Of a stretch of 64,000 nucleotides of DNA, positions 22,358-33,649 are shown in pieces. The DNA lies in the NCBI GenBank assembly GCA_002368545.1, contig MTSC01000044.1, positions 204,034-268,033 on the forward strand, in the 5' to 3' direction. The stretch comes from Ramichloridium luteum. Taxonomy: Eukaryota > Ascomycota > Dothideomycetes > Mycosphaerellales > Dissoconiaceae. Below the pieces are notes generated by a model, which made no database searches, was not told the DNA's origin, and worked only from the letters and a program-made list of their open reading frames with translations. The translations under genes were made by a program, and so were the position numbers. Position 1 is the stretch's first letter; each line of letters starts with the position of its first letter.

Positions 22358-24975
22358 TCAATTGCGCGACCCATATCCTCCGACAAAATAATTCGAGACC
22401 TGCTCCCTCGCGGCCGGCGGCTGTGGCCACTCGTCCAACATCACCGCCTCGCCAGTCAACTCAAACTCCACCTGCGCCAGCGGCTGCAGATCGATCTCCA
22501 GAGTATAGTGACCCGGATACAGCACATTATTGCCGTTCTCGTCCACGCGCGCCAAGCTTCCGAGATTCAAGTCCAGCCGCGCAGTCTGGCTGCTACCCCC
22601 GGCGATCTCATGCAAGCGGGTGTACGCCACGAGACGCTTGCTCGGGTAGGGCGCCGGGCCGTGTTCGCCGCGTAGGAAGGCGAGCGTCACGTAATCGCTG
22701 GTTGTGGCGCCGGTGTTGGTGATGGAGACGGTAAGCGTGCGGAAAGCGCAGCGGTCGCGGTAGGTTTCGTTGCAGCTGCCTGTCAGAGAGGTGATTTCGA
22801 AGGACTGGCCGTTCAGAGTTGTGGATGAAGAGTTATAGGAGGCCGCGGAGGCGATACTGGCGGTGAAGTTCGTGTAGTGAAGGCCGTGGCCGAAGGGAAA
22901 GACGGGCGTGCCGTTGTACCATTGGTAGGTTCGGCCTGGGGAACCGGTGGTGGTGTTGGGACGCAGAGACATGTCGGTCATTGGGACGGCAGCGATGTAG
23001 TCTGCGGGATATTCTAGCGGCAGGGTTAGTGAACGGATCGTCATTAAGAGACTGAAGAGAGCGCTTACGAGTGATGGGCAGTCGACCCGCCGGTGCCACC
23101 TTGCCGCGGACGATATCGATCAGCGCTGGTCCACCATCCTGGCCGGGATATCCTCCCCACAAGATCGCGCTGATGTTCGGATTGTGTAGAAGCGAACTGC
23201 TGTCTACTTGACCACCACCCATTTGAAGCACGACCGTTGGCTTTCCAAACGACGCCAGCTGACCGATCACGTCGAGTTGTGCGCCAGTCCAGGCGATCGT
23301 CTGGCGATCTCTGTCTTCTGCTTCGATCGAGTTGTCAATTCCGCCAGCATAGATGATGATATCGGCGCGCTCGGCAGCAGGACGGAGAGGTCTCCAAGTG
23401 TCGGTCGTTGGGTCGCCTTGGCCTCCGGGAACGCCAATATAGTCGACCTGAGCGCCGAGTTGCTGAAGCGCCCACAAAGGCGAACGGAGGTAAGGAGCGA
23501 CACCAGCATAGTTGCCCTGCATCTGCGTCGTGGCGTTGGCCCAGCCACCAACGAGAGCGATCCTGGTGCCATTGCCGATCTGGGCCAGCGGCAAGGTCCC
23601 ATCGTTCTTGAGCAAGGTGATTCCTTCCACGGCGGCTTTGTAGGCGAGCTGCTGTGCGTGCGGCGTGTTGACGTCGGCATACGTCAAGTTGCGATACGGG
23701 ACTGCGAGGCCATCGAAATAGCCGACGCGGACGAGCGAGGAGTATTGTCGGATCAGAGCACGGTCGAGGTCAGTTTCATTTATCAGACCTTGCGCAAGAG
23801 CGCCGGGAAGGAAGGTCGGGTAGTAGGTACCTGAGATGATTTAGCTGGGAAAGTCTACGTCGATAGTATGGGAGACATACCGCAATCGACATCGGTACCG
23901 GCCCGAAGGGCGACCGCCACGGCTTCTTCTCTCGTTGAGGTGTAGTTGTGGGGCAAGTAAATGTTCTGGACGGCGTCGCAGTCCGAAGTAACCCATTGCT
24001 GCTCGTTCGTCCAGCCCCAATGTTCTCGGAGAACGGTCTGCAGAAGCCAAGGATCGGCACAAGTCGGGCTGCAAGCACAGTCAGAATCTTGAACAGACCA
24101 AAAGCTTCGAGATGTCCACTCACACTCCATTCAAAGCATTGTACGAGCACATGAATGCGCCCACATTCGAGTCTCGCGCACAGCTCTGGAAGGATGGCAT
24201 GTAGTACTCGACCAGATCTTGCGAGTTGACACGAGCATCGAATTGGTACCGGAGGTTGCCATTCCACCTCTCGATATCGTAGGCCGCGAAGTGCTTGCAG
24301 GTCGCAATTACACGCTTGTACTTGGGTTCCATGCCGCCTTGCAGGCCGAGGATCAAGGAATGGACGTAGCTGGAGAGATGGAATGGGTCCTCGCCGGGCG
24401 TCTCCTGGCCACGACCCCATCGAGGGTCTTTGAAACTAGCATATCAATTAGCATCTTTCAGAGTCATATAGCGCCCTTTCGACTTACGGATTGATATTTG
24501 GCGTCCAAAAGTCCAAGCCCGCACGATCGAAATTGTTGAAGGCCCGCGCCTCCGTGCTGACCACAGTGGCGACATCTTCAATGAGCTGATCATCGAACGC
24601 CGCACCCATCAGAATCGGCTGCGGGAACGAAGTCGCATGGCTGAAGTCGCCGGCATCCGAGAAGTTCACACCCGGGCTCGAGGCGACGCCGTGCAGGGCC
24701 TCTTGCCACCAGGTGTACGCTGGCAAGCCGAGACGCGGCACGCCCGGCGAAGTCGAGCCGGTGTTGTTAAGCTTCTCCTCGATCGTGAAAGCCGCGATGA
24801 GCGCTTGCGCCCGCGTCAGAGGATCGAGGCTCGGATTGCAGATGGAGTTATTCCGCAGCGGTCCCGATTGACAGTCGGGAAAGCCGCGGCCGGTGAGTTG
24901 GGCTTGTGATGTGAGAGCCAGCACGATGGCCGTGGCCGTCACGAAGGTAGTAGTTCTGACTCCTTTTTTAAACAT
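22358..24975 (-). CDS. Secreted GH3 beta-xylosidase
   Basis: The exons from 5' to 3' are 24488-24975, 24124-24435, 23881-24068, 23069-23830 and 22358-23013, giving 801 residues; introns are 50-55 bases with consistent phases. The start ATG (24975) is followed by a signal peptide ending near TSQAQ. Family 3 hallmarks are present: YTWWQEALHG, the CKHFAAYD substrate-binding block, and VTSDCDAV, where D296 aligns with the GH3 nucleophile. The C-terminal half has the (alpha/beta)6 domain (GGWANATTQMQGNY, GRLPIT|QYPADY), a VFPFGHGLHYTNF stretch and a fibronectin-III-like end. The enzyme releases xylose from xylo-oligosaccharides outside the cell. Length and motifs match XlnD/Bxl-type enzymes, and many NxS/T sites suggest glycosylation. 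Its promoter has a TATA box and an XlnR-type element. Confidence 0.93.
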
Positions 24976-25036
24976 TTTGCGTGGTCTCTGCTCGCGATGT
25001 CGACCATGCTATTGCTTCGGAAGCCGTGGCGAGCCA

Positions 25037-25044
25037 TATTTATA
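25037..25044 (-). promoter_or_regulatory. TATA box of the xylosidase gene
   Basis: The minus strand reads TATAAATA, ending 62 bases before the xylosidase ATG at 24975. This is a usual spacing for a fungal inducible gene. Confidence 0.6.
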
Positions 25045-25272
25045 TGCCGATGCCGCGCAGCATGACCGCTTCGATGATCATGCACCTTTGCGACCATCAT
25101 GGCGACTCGCCGAAGTTGCGCCTATTGGGGCAGAGGCCGGGAGACCCACATAAAGAGTCGTTTGCCTCCATTATATGTTCCACTCGTCCGGTGTTCAATG
25201 ACAAACATTGCAGCATGAAGTGATCGACATTCGAACATCCATGTTCATGCAGATCCGGCAGCAGGCGCGGAA

Positions 25273-25279
25273 TTTAGCC
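25273..25279 (-). promoter_or_regulatory. XlnR/Xyr1-type element (GGCTAAA)
   Basis: The minus strand reads TTAGGCTAAATT about 300 bases upstream of the xylosidase ATG. GGCTAAA is the known binding consensus of the xylanolytic activator XlnR/Xyr1 in Aspergillus and Trichoderma. A seven-base match can occur by chance, but the gene it precedes is a classical XlnR target. Confidence 0.5.
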
Positions 25280-25666
25280 TAATATCATTTAACATCTTGA
25301 CGTCGAGGACGTTCAAACGGGATACTCGGGAATCGTACACGGCAGATGGCAGTGGATCCTGATGAAAGTCGTGATACCAAACATTATGTAAATTTTGTGT
25401 CGTCTGTCGATCTGAGTGGCTTCGGCTCCGGGCGGGCTCTACTCCACAACCCACTACCCCAGAAGCTACCTACCCATGCATGCTCGACCTCCACACCATA
25501 CTATCGCTTTCTATCACACCTGCAATCAATGGAATACATAGACCATCGTATGCGATAGCCGCTCAGCCATTCCTCCGGCAATGCTCGCTTGTGATAATTT
25601 ACCCGCTCGCTGACGAGACGTAAATTACAGATACCTTCATTTCGATGCCAAACACAGATGCGAAGC

Positions 25667-26625
25667 TTACTCGGCATCGGTGATCTTGTTGGCCTTCTCT
25701 TTCAGCTGGTCAGAGGTGTTTCGCTTCGACTCGATATCGGCCGCCCACAGTGCAGCACCGCAGGTGTTCGTAAAGGCGAAGAAGATGCCAAGCACGGGAA
25801 TGGTCTCGAGCAGGGTCGCGGGGACACCGAAGCTGTGAGAATAACATGTCAACAGCCGCAACCGTGCCAGGGATCAGAATAGGCAGAACTCACCCAGTGT
25901 AAGCACCGCGGTGCGCCTCGACATACTTCTCCTGCTGCGTGCGGGTCATGCCCTTGAGCTGGAAGTAGCGCGCGTGCGCGTGCGGGCCATACTTCTTGCC
26001 TTGCATCAAGACGAACAGGAAAGTACCGACGATGGGGATCAAGTTCAGCGGCAGGTACATGAAGTAGCGGATGATAGCGGTCGGAGAGAGCTTGGCGAGC
26101 GGCTTGCTGACGAGCTTGCCGAGGCACGAGATCGCGTCACCGGCCTTGTTCGTCTTGACTTGACGCTCCTTCGCGACGAGATCAGAGTGGCCGCGCGCGA
26201 GCAACGTGCCATCGAAGGTGTCAATCAGGCTGTCCTCAATCAGGAGCGCCTTGGAGAGCACCATGGTGAGAGTGCTACTCTCGCTGAGCACCAGCAGCGC
26301 CGTAGTTAAGGCAGCGATTGGGCCGGAGGTGAAGAAGCAGATGGCCAGCTGCGGCAGGTATGTGAAGACGAACATGAAGGTCGTGACACCGACGCCAAGA
26401 GTCAAGGTCGGGGTGATCTTGTGGAGGAGAGGCTTCCATAGCGACGAGTTGCTCAGGAAGAACAAGACACCCTAGGACCGTCAGCGATCACTTTTATTCG
26501 CAAATGATACAGGAGGGACATACTCGGAATGGGTAGACATATGCTCCGGACCGAACACCCTCCGAAGTCGCATGCTTCAGGCTTTCAAGCTCCTGCTTGT
26601 ATGTTTCCTTGATCTTGTCGGCCAT
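25667..26625 (-). CDS. EI24-domain membrane protein, RRT8/LDS family-like
   Basis: The exons are 26524-26625, 25894-26471 and 25667-25832, giving 281 residues; introns are 52 and 61 bases and phases agree. The leader MADKIKETYKQELESLK is cytosolic. Several hydrophobic segments follow (TLGVGVTTFMFVFTYLPQLA, a long Ala/Leu/Ser segment, IIRYFMYLPLNLIPIVGTFL, LLETIPVLGIFFAFTNT), with a Lys-rich end. This pattern and the YLPQ...FFTSGP block recall fungal proteins annotated as RRT8 or outer spore wall LDS proteins, which sit in lipid droplets or internal membranes. The assignment rests on remembered family resemblance. Without splicing, exon 2 would lack both its start and its last membrane segment. 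Confidence 0.75.
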
Positions 26626-27453
26626 GTTGGGGAATTCTCTGGATCAGCGCTGCGGTATGAAAGTAGGATATTCGCGAATCTCGGTATCTGTGAGATCTAT
26701 GGCTGGTCGTCGATTCCGAGGATATCGTGGGTTATTATAAGTCGTGCGCAAACAAGAAGCGTTGAGTGTCGAGCATATGCAAGCGTGAGCGCATCCTTGG
26801 AAGAGTTCCGACGACGTCATTCGTCAAGCATTGAGCTCACACCCGCAATCAAGCAAGCTGGTGCGGCCCGCTACCGAACCTTCTTGCACTCGATCTTGCA
26901 TGTGATATTCATGATCGGCCTACTAATAAATGTGATATACCACTTCATAATACCGCAGGGTCTTCATTGGCTCCGCGGCACTGTGTTTTTATACTAGCGA
27001 TCTGATTGGATCAGGAATTAAACCACTCAAACGGAGTTGTCTCCTCAACTCAGGGCCAAATTATTTCCAGTGGGCTCTGAATCACTGTCTCAATAACTGA
27101 ATTGGTCTAAAGCACAAAGGCTCCGTGTAGTCAGTAGCTTTTGTGGAACGGATGTAAGATACTCCGAGTTGCCGACTCGACTTCTGTTTTCATCCCCCAC
27201 GATAATACAAAGGTCGAATGCGATGGTCATGATCTGGAAAAGCGTTGCCTTTGATACCGACTTCAACGTAACCCTAAGCACAGCATATAGAACGTTAGGG
27301 TTATGCTGATGCCGATCCACAAGGGTTGGATCTCGGATGATCTCGATCACATCCGCGAAGAATGAGTAGAAGTCTGATTCTTGAATGCACACTCATTGAA
27401 TCCAAGAAGCAGCCCCGGATATTGAAAAGACCTTCATCGGAGCGCGATCAGAG
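26626..27453. other. Intergenic region with divergent promoters
   Basis: It separates the divergent RRT8-like gene (minus) and the unassigned gene at 27454 (plus). I found no supported gene or RNA. Confidence 0.45.
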
Positions 27454-28781
27454 ATGGCGACTTCAACATCATCCACCAACAACCCCGCGGAAGCGCAAGG
27501 TGCGCAGATTGCGCTCGACTCTTTCACCGTACCGGAGTTCCCACCGTCAGCAAGAGACCTGCAAGCCTTAACGTTACTATCTGCGATCAAAGCAGAGCAG
27601 TATCAGTCACTGTTAACTAGATCCTTCGTTGTTCCTGCCCTGCCGTCCGGCCTGCGAAGTCTGACGCTCGAATTGTTCAGCTTGGGATATCCTCCAGGCT
27701 TCTTGACTGCGCTGGCCAGTCGGGTCTCATTGCTTTCGACCTTCGTCGCGTACTCGCAAATCCTGGACGGTGTGACGGTGGAGAGCCAGAAGGATGCGAT
27801 CGAAGCATTCAAGGCATTGCGATCGTTGCGTGCCTTGCATCTACTAGACACTTTTGTTCAGCCGGGATTCTGTGCAAAGGTCGGGCCGTGGCTCAAATGG
27901 AACACGAGCGAACTTCCTGGCGAAGCGCGAAGAGGGTTGATGTACGCATCACAACTTACTGGTCATCAGATTCCACGATTGACATTCCGCGCAACACAGG
28001 TTCCTCGAAGCAAGCTACACGTATCGCTCTGAAGATGTAAGTTGACTGAGAAAGATTGGCCGGATGGAAAATGAAGCTAATGACGGCTATAGCCAGGTTT
28101 CATGTCTAAGATTCAAGGCACCGAGCTACCCGCATTGATCGGACCGGGTCTTATCAGTCTCTCGTTCAACATCTCAACACCGGAGGCCTCAGACGAGACA
28201 CCCGCCGGCCAAGCACCGAGCGACGCGTCGGTCGACGGTATCATGGCCTTCAATCAACCGCTTTCCGAACGTCTTGTTCGGGCTCTGACAGACGGTGACG
28301 AGCGTCCTGTGGGATTGAAGGCTTTGAACACTACGCTCTACACCTTGAGTCTCGAACAGCTCAAAGCCGTGACCGCCGCGCAGCAGAACCTCATGCATTT
28401 GGTCATAACGGTGGCTGCGGAGCCAGGCGAGAGTTGGAAGGCTGGGCTCCTGCAGGCGGTCAAGAGTTGCTCGAAGTTGCAGGTCGTTGAGGTTGTCGTG
28501 CATCCCAGTGTCGAGCTTCTCATGGAGGTATGTCTTCCCAGATCAAGCGTTCTTTCACAAGCTTCAATCTAATCCGCGAGCAGCTCCAATCACCAAACTC
28601 CAGCGCATTCGCAAAGACCTTCCCCTCAAAAGAAGACATGACTTCGCTATCGAAGAACATGGAGAATCTCGCACGATTTGGAGTAAGTATCCTGCGCTGC
28701 TCAAGATTTCAGACACTGGATTGGACGAAGAAGGATGGTGCATGGGCTGGTGGCGTGAGGGCAGCTGCGGTGAAGCCTTGA
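27454..28781 (+). CDS. Conserved-looking hypothetical protein
   Basis: The exons are 27454-27941, 28000-28036, 28093-28527 and 28584-28781, giving 385 residues. Exon 2 is only 37 bases and restores the frame between two canonical introns; its product joins smoothly (YTYRSED|PGFMSK). I do not recognise a catalytic domain. The sequence alternates Leu-rich strands and helices (LPSGLRSLTLELFSLGYPPG, ALRSLRALHLLDTF, LPALIGPGLISLSFNIS, LQVVEVVVHPSVELL), reminiscent of an irregular leucine-rich-repeat or F-box-like fold, which is inference. A GTAAGT-to-CAG stretch in exon 4 at about 28683-28712 would be a 30-base intron. It is in frame and too short, so I keep it as coding. There is no signal peptide or membrane segment, so the protein is probably cytosolic. 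Confidence 0.7.
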
Positions 28782-29147
28782 GAATCGGATCTCGATAGCC
28801 ATATGAAAGAACAATGAAGATCTTGAGAACGATGCTATTCGCCTAAAATTTAAGCCTTGGCATGTGAAGGCGCTCGTGTCAACTCTGGGTGGAGCTGAAG
28901 GGATGATACCTCATGGCGTGCCATCAACAACGATCATTTTTGACACACCAGCCGCCTTACCACGGACTTGAGAGTCCCGCATCTTCTTCCTGCAAGACGC
29001 GTCTGGAAACGATGCGATAGTGGTCTTGATTCTATGCACCTTCATTGTCTGATATTCAAGTTTGATTCGATTTGACGCATATCTCAGCGCTGCTCGTGCT
29101 TTCACGGGGCATTGTTACATAGGAACTGATTTCGGCTCACGAGCAAA
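28782..29147. other. Short intergenic region
   Basis: Nothing is recognisable; it contains the promoter of the gene at 29148. Confidence 0.45.
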
Positions 29148-30431
29148 ATGGTCCAAAGAGGCCGCCCAGCCACCACTCAAGACAAACTCAACGCTACAAA
29201 GAAAGCACAGGAATCGTCCAAGCCACCAGCACCAAAGAAGCCACCTAGGAATCCAAGCGCGCTACCGCCGCCTGCCGAATACGCGGCCATGCTCAAGGAC
29301 AACGAAGCCCGTCGGGCGCAGAAGGAGAAGGACCGAATGGTGAAAAAGATGCAGCGTACTGGAGCAACGACGACAGCTCAGAAGCTCGAGAAGACACGCC
29401 ACAAGGCAACCAAGAAAGCGAGCAAGAAGACGGAGCCAAAGACATCATTGATGGCATTTCTGGATGGCCTTGGATCGAAAACACGTCGTGGGACCACTAG
29501 CGACCGAGAGGAGTCAACGGGGACACCGCCAACGGGTTCATGTCTTCCTTCTAATGAGACAATAGCTGGGGTGCTGTATCGCCCGACGGCACGTACGCGT
29601 TCCCTCAAGGCAGACAGGAGCAGTCGAAAGTCGCCAATGCAACCGACATGGTCGCAGGGCTTCTCAACTTCGAACGATTTGTCAGCCCTGCGAGCCGGCC
29701 AAATGCAGCAAAGCGAGGAGTCGGATGAGCCATTCCGCTTCCTCGACCTGCCGCCCGAGACTCGCCAACGAGTGTACAGGCATGCCGTCGTCCAGGAGAA
29801 TAGCTTCGTGTGGCCGGTCGCGAGCGGGCTAGATTGGGAGCAGCCGGACCTGGCCATGGTCAATCGTTTAGTCCGGCAGGAAGTACTGAGGGTCTTCTAC
29901 AGCCAAAATCGATTTGCATTTACGCTTTCGAGCATGCACCAGGGTCGCACTGAAGTGTTCCAGAAGCGCAATGAAGGCTTGACTCAAAGATGGCTCACCG
30001 CGATGACGAGCTCCAAATCCGAGAGCGGTCAATGGCTGAAGCATATCCAGAAACTTGCATTCGAGGGAGCGTCATCCTGTCAGCGGAAGCTTGAGTTCGT
30101 GATCTGTGTGACTGCTACCACGCAGCTCGAGGAAGCTGCTGACCACGAGGACAGCGTAGAGAGGCCCAACAAGCGCGTCCAGGTTGAGATCCATCGACAA
30201 GCTTCTTGCATCTTGCCTCGTTTCAAAGGTATCGTCGGCCCATGTGAACAGGCTCTGATGCCGGACGGAGTATTGCGAGTCGTAAATGAATCGCTGGCAA
30301 AGAATCTCCCTTTACTTGCTTCTTCGCAAGACTTCTCGAGCCTCCTCGGCGGACTCGATGATGTGTCGGATGGCGCAGCGGTAGCGAGCTGTATCGGGGA
30401 CGAGACGTCCGAAGCTACACAACGGCCCTAG
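29148..30431 (+). CDS. F-box-like / 2EXR-type hypothetical protein
   Basis: This is a single exon of 427 residues with an ATG in good context (GCAAAATGG). The first 130 residues are basic and disordered, rich in Lys, Pro and Thr (KKPPRNPSALPPP, KKMQRTGATTTAQK, HKATKKASKK), and could bind nucleic acid or carry nuclear signals. At about residue 198 begins FRFLDLPPETRQRVYRHAV, the form of F-box-like start that is very common in fungal 2EXR/F-box-like proteins. It is followed by VNRLVRQEVLRVFYSQNRFAF, the usual second element. The remainder describes a mixed alpha/beta region. These proteins are numerous in Dothideomycetes and of unknown function; an SCF adaptor role is possible but unproven. Confidence 0.75.
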   Translation: MVQRGRPATTQDKLNATKKAQESSKPPAPKKPPRNPSALPPPAEYAAMLKDNEARRAQKEKDRMVKKMQRTGATTTAQKLEKTRHKATKKASKKTEPKTSLMAFLDGLGSKTRRGTTSDREESTGTPPTGSCLPSNETIAGVLYRPTARTRSLKADRSSRKSPMQPTWSQGFSTSNDLSALRAGQMQQSEESDEPFRFLDLPPETRQRVYRHAVVQENSFVWPVASGLDWEQPDLAMVNRLVRQEVLRVFYSQNRFAFTLSSMHQGRTEVFQKRNEGLTQRWLTAMTSSKSESGQWLKHIQKLAFEGASSCQRKLEFVICVTATTQLEEAADHEDSVERPNKRVQVEIHRQASCILPRFKGIVGPCEQALMPDGVLRVVNESLAKNLPLLASSQDFSSLLGGLDDVSDGAAVASCIGDETSEATQRP

Positions 30432-30627
30432 ATCAGCTATATGGCCAGACCCCTTGATGTTTGGAGTTTCATGGTCTGGTATCCTCAGTCGAGAGATTCT
30501 CAGTCGAGAGTGACAGGAGGCTTGGCATTGTCCGTTGGTCAGAGAAGAAGACATGCATCGAAGTACGGGATCTCCATGCTTTCAAACCAGTGACCATGTC
30601 GTCGTAAGGTGCGTGTTTCTTCGTCGT

Positions 30628-31368
30628 TCATGATCCGAAAAGCTTCTTAACCTCGGTCTTCTGTTTCTCGATGTCCCATCCTTCAACATCGGCATTCACC
30701 AGGCACTGCCCAATCCCAATTGTCTCACGAACACTTCCACTGTCCACCCAGACCCTGCCATTCCTCCCTACTGCAACCTCAAACCGAATCTTCTCTCCGA
30801 TCGCCTCCAGAAGTAGGAGTGCACTCTTCTCTTTCTTTCCCATCATCAAGCGTCGTGTGAAACTCGTGCTCACGTCAAACACCATGCCTCCTTTCAAGGG
30901 GCCCATTCCTTCTGCTTTGCCAGTGTTCGAATTCACGCACTCGATCTCGCATTCCTCGTCCTGACTTGCAGTCTTCACGCGCGCATACACAATGTCACCC
31001 GATTCTAATTTCGGCCTTGTCTTTTTGTTCGCGCCCTCGAATGATAATTGACCGAGGATCACATGGGAGGTATGTGGACTTAATGAGCAGTAGAAGATGT
31101 CGCCACCGCCGGAGTGGTGGATTTGCGCAATCACCAAGTCGCCAACGGCAGGCTGGTATCGAGGCGAGGCTGCAGGACCGTTCTCGAGCCAAATTGCAGC
31201 TTTTCGAACATCGACGGCAAGAGTTCCGGGTGCTGTCGTTAGAATGGTGGATGGCGGGACATGTCGTAATCCAGGCCCAAGGGTGATTGACTTGTTTTTC
31301 GTGGGCGTTGGGATAGACTCCTGTGGTACAATATCTCCAGGTAGAAACACGGGTCCGGCGGTCGCCAT
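30628..31368 (-). CDS. RRP40: RNA exosome subunit Rrp40
   Basis: This is a single exon of 246 residues with the ATG at 31368. It matches the Rrp40/EXOSC3 layout: an N-terminal domain with FLPGDIV, a central S1 fold (PAVGDLVIAQIHHSGGGDIFY, ESGDIVYARVKTA), and a C-terminal KH-like region (GEKIRFEVAVGRNGRVWVDS). The protein forms part of the RNA-binding cap of the nuclear and cytoplasmic 3'-to-5' RNA exosome, which processes rRNA and degrades aberrant RNA. It is transcribed divergently from SSZ1, 219 bases apart, so the two may share a promoter. The length is normal for the family. Confidence 0.9.
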   Translation of the reverse strand: MATAGPVFLPGDIVPQESIPTPTKNKSITLGPGLRHVPPSTILTTAPGTLAVDVRKAAIWLENGPAASPRYQPAVGDLVIAQIHHSGGGDIFYCSLSPHTSHVILGQLSFEGANKKTRPKLESGDIVYARVKTASQDEECEIECVNSNTGKAEGMGPLKGGMVFDVSTSFTRRLMMGKKEKSALLLLEAIGEKIRFEVAVGRNGRVWVDSGSVRETIGIGQCLVNADVEGWDIEKQKTEVKKLFGS

Positions 31369-31587
31369 GGTGCAATTCGTCCTTGATGCGCTTCAAAGTG
31401 ATGATTGGAGGAAGTTTTGCGAGATACTTTCGTGCTGTTAAGTTCCGTGGAGATTGATAAGATAGTAGCTCGGCTAGATCCGCCGCTCTCCAGGGCCCTT
31501 GCGATTGCTACACCACCCAAATTTTTTGAAGCGTGGGAAAGCTGTGTTTCCGACCAAGTCCAATATACACAACAACGATCAGACAAG
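31369..31587. promoter_or_regulatory. Divergent promoter between RRP40 and SSZ1
   Basis: Only 219 bases separate the two start codons, so core promoter elements of both genes must lie here or overlap. I could not identify a TATA box. Both genes serve RNA or ribosome biology, so coordinated expression is plausible. Confidence 0.5.
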
Positions 31588-33339
31588 ATGAGCGCAGACG
31601 AAGAACCCCAAACTTCCGACTCGCGGACCGTCATTGGTATCTCTTTCGGCAACTCGTATAGCAGCATTGCCTTCACCTCGCCCGCCGACGGTGCTGCTGC
31701 TGTCATTGCGAACGAGGAGGGCGACCGCCAAATTCCTTCTTTCCTTGCCTACACTGGAGGTGAGGAATTTCACGGCACACAGGCCAAGGCGCAGATCGTC
31801 AGGAACCCTCGCAACACCATCGCCTACTTCCGCGACTACCTCGGAAAGGGTTTCAAGGACATCGACCCGAGTCCTTGCTCCGGCACTGCCCACCCCATCG
31901 ACAAGAATGGCGTTGCTTTCGAGGTTCAAGAAGGAGAAGGCGATGAGAAGAGCACGTTGTCGGTCCTGGAAGCGACCACTCGGCACTTGCGGAGACTGAA
32001 GCAGAGCGCCTCGGACTACCTTGGTCGAGAGGTCACCGCGGCTGTGGTTACGGTACCCTCGGATTTTGGTGATGCGCAGGTGAGTCTGGATACCACACTT
32101 TTGGAGATTGAATCTGTTTACTGACCGAAGTAGAAATCGGACCTCACCAAAGCTGCCGCCGGAGCTGGTATCGACATCCTTCAGTTCATCGCCGAGCCTG
32201 TGGCAGCACTCCTTGCGCACGACGCGAAGCAGCAGGCTGCTGGCGAAGCCACTGCGCAGGACAAGACGATCATCGTTGCGGATCTCGGATCCAGCCGAAG
32301 CGACGTGGCGCTGGTCGCAAGCCGGGGCGGGATTTACACTACCCTCGCCACTGTTCACGATTATGAGCTCGGCGGCAAGAACCTCGATGCCGTTCTCATC
32401 GAGTACGCTGCCAAGGAGTTCCTGAAGAAGAACAAGAACTCGTCCGACCCCCGAAAGAACGAGCGTAGTCTGGCGAAGCTGACTCTTGAGGCCGAAGCTG
32501 TCAAGAAGGCACTTTCCATCGGTGCGACCGCATCTTTCTCCATCGAGAGCCTGGTGGATGGCATCGATTACAACCTGAGTGTAAACCGCACCCGTTTCGA
32601 GCTCCTCGGCAACAAGGTTTTCGCTTCTATTACGCGCCTGTTGGAGTCTGTGGTCAGCAAGACTGGACTTGATCTTCTCGATGTGGATGCCATTCTTCTT
32701 TCTGGCGGATCGTCGCACGTTCCCAAGATTGCCGCGAACCTGTCGTCAGCATTCCCTGAGTCGACCACGGTCATTGCTCCCAGCACGAGTGCCAGTGCCG
32801 TGAACCCGTCCGAACTTACTGCCCGAGGCGCCGCAATGCAGGCTAGCTTAATTGCGGAGTTTGAGAAGGAACAAATCGCTGCGTCCACTGAGGCCGTGGT
32901 CACCGTGACGCCGCACCTCCCGCATGCCATCGGTCTCGCCCTGGAAGGCTCAGAATTCGCCGTTATCGTCGAGGCTGACACTCCCGTTCCTGTTCGACGG
33001 ACAGCGCAAATCCCCATCGCTGCTGGTGGCGACGTGCTGCTCCGCATCGCGGAAGGCAAACGGGAGATCAAGGTCACCCAACAGGAGGCTGCACCGAAGA
33101 CGAAGGGCGAGGATGACGACGAGGATGACGACGACGACGAAGATGATGAGCCGGAGGAGATCAGGGAGAAGGTCTGGAAGGCCGGCAACACGCTTGCCGA
33201 GCTTGCGGTTCGCGATGTAAAGGCGAAGGGCAAGGTCGAGGTTCAGATCAATGTTGCTGCTGATTTCAGTGTCACTATTGTCGCGCGCGAGGTCGGTGGC
33301 AAGGGAGGCGTTCGTGGCTCTATCGAAGGCAAGGCTTAG
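31588..33339 (+). CDS. SSZ1: Ribosome-associated Hsp70-like protein Ssz1
   Basis: The exons are 31588-32079 and 32134-33339, giving 565 residues; the intron (54 bases, TTTACTGAC branch site) is phase 0. The ATPase domain begins with GISFGNSYSSIAF in place of the usual Hsp70 DLGTT, and contains NEEGDRQIPSFLAYT, IAEPVAALLAHD, IIVADLGSSRSDVAL and LLSGGSSHVPKI. The substrate domain is short and carries an acidic Asp/Glu run near residue 490, as in fungal Ssz1. Ssz1 pairs with Zuotin in the ribosome-associated complex, which stimulates Ssb on nascent chains at the tunnel exit. The start was chosen as the first ATG before the conserved strand. Confidence 0.93.
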
Positions 33340-33649
33340 GTCCGGCGTGAACGAAGGCTTGCAGCTGATAGACTGGAGCGGGAAAACATCAGGCTCGATT
33401 CTGTCATCATGATAGACTTTACAAGGAGGAAAATGACCATGGACCTATGCGCGGTCCCATAGAAAGTTTTCATCACGGTGCTTCGCTTGTTACAGACCCG
33501 AGTCCCACCCAGTTCTTGATTATTTCATTTTGGAAGTATCACTGTACTCCTCTCTGCCGGCACTGGACGTACCCTCACTCATTTCCAGAAATATGATCGT
33601 CGATTCTGAACGCATTCATGCGTCACCCAGAGGGCTGAAATCTAGACGA
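33340..33649. other. Intergenic region downstream of SSZ1
   Basis: It lies between convergent genes. I see nothing in it. Confidence 0.45.

Larger units (their letters stand above)
24976..25666. other. Xylosidase promoter region
   Basis: This lies between the 5' end of the GH3 gene and the 3' end of the RRT8-like gene, both on the minus strand. It holds the TATA box and GGCTAAA site listed separately and no supported gene. Confidence 0.5.

Noticed and set aside
28683..28712. GTAAGT to CAG stretch as an intron in the gene at 27454
   Set aside because: It would be 30 bases, below the usual fungal minimum, and the frame is open through it.
31579..32718. Minus-strand ORF of 379 codons over SSZ1
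   Set aside because: It is antisense to a confident Hsp70-like gene and spans its intron.
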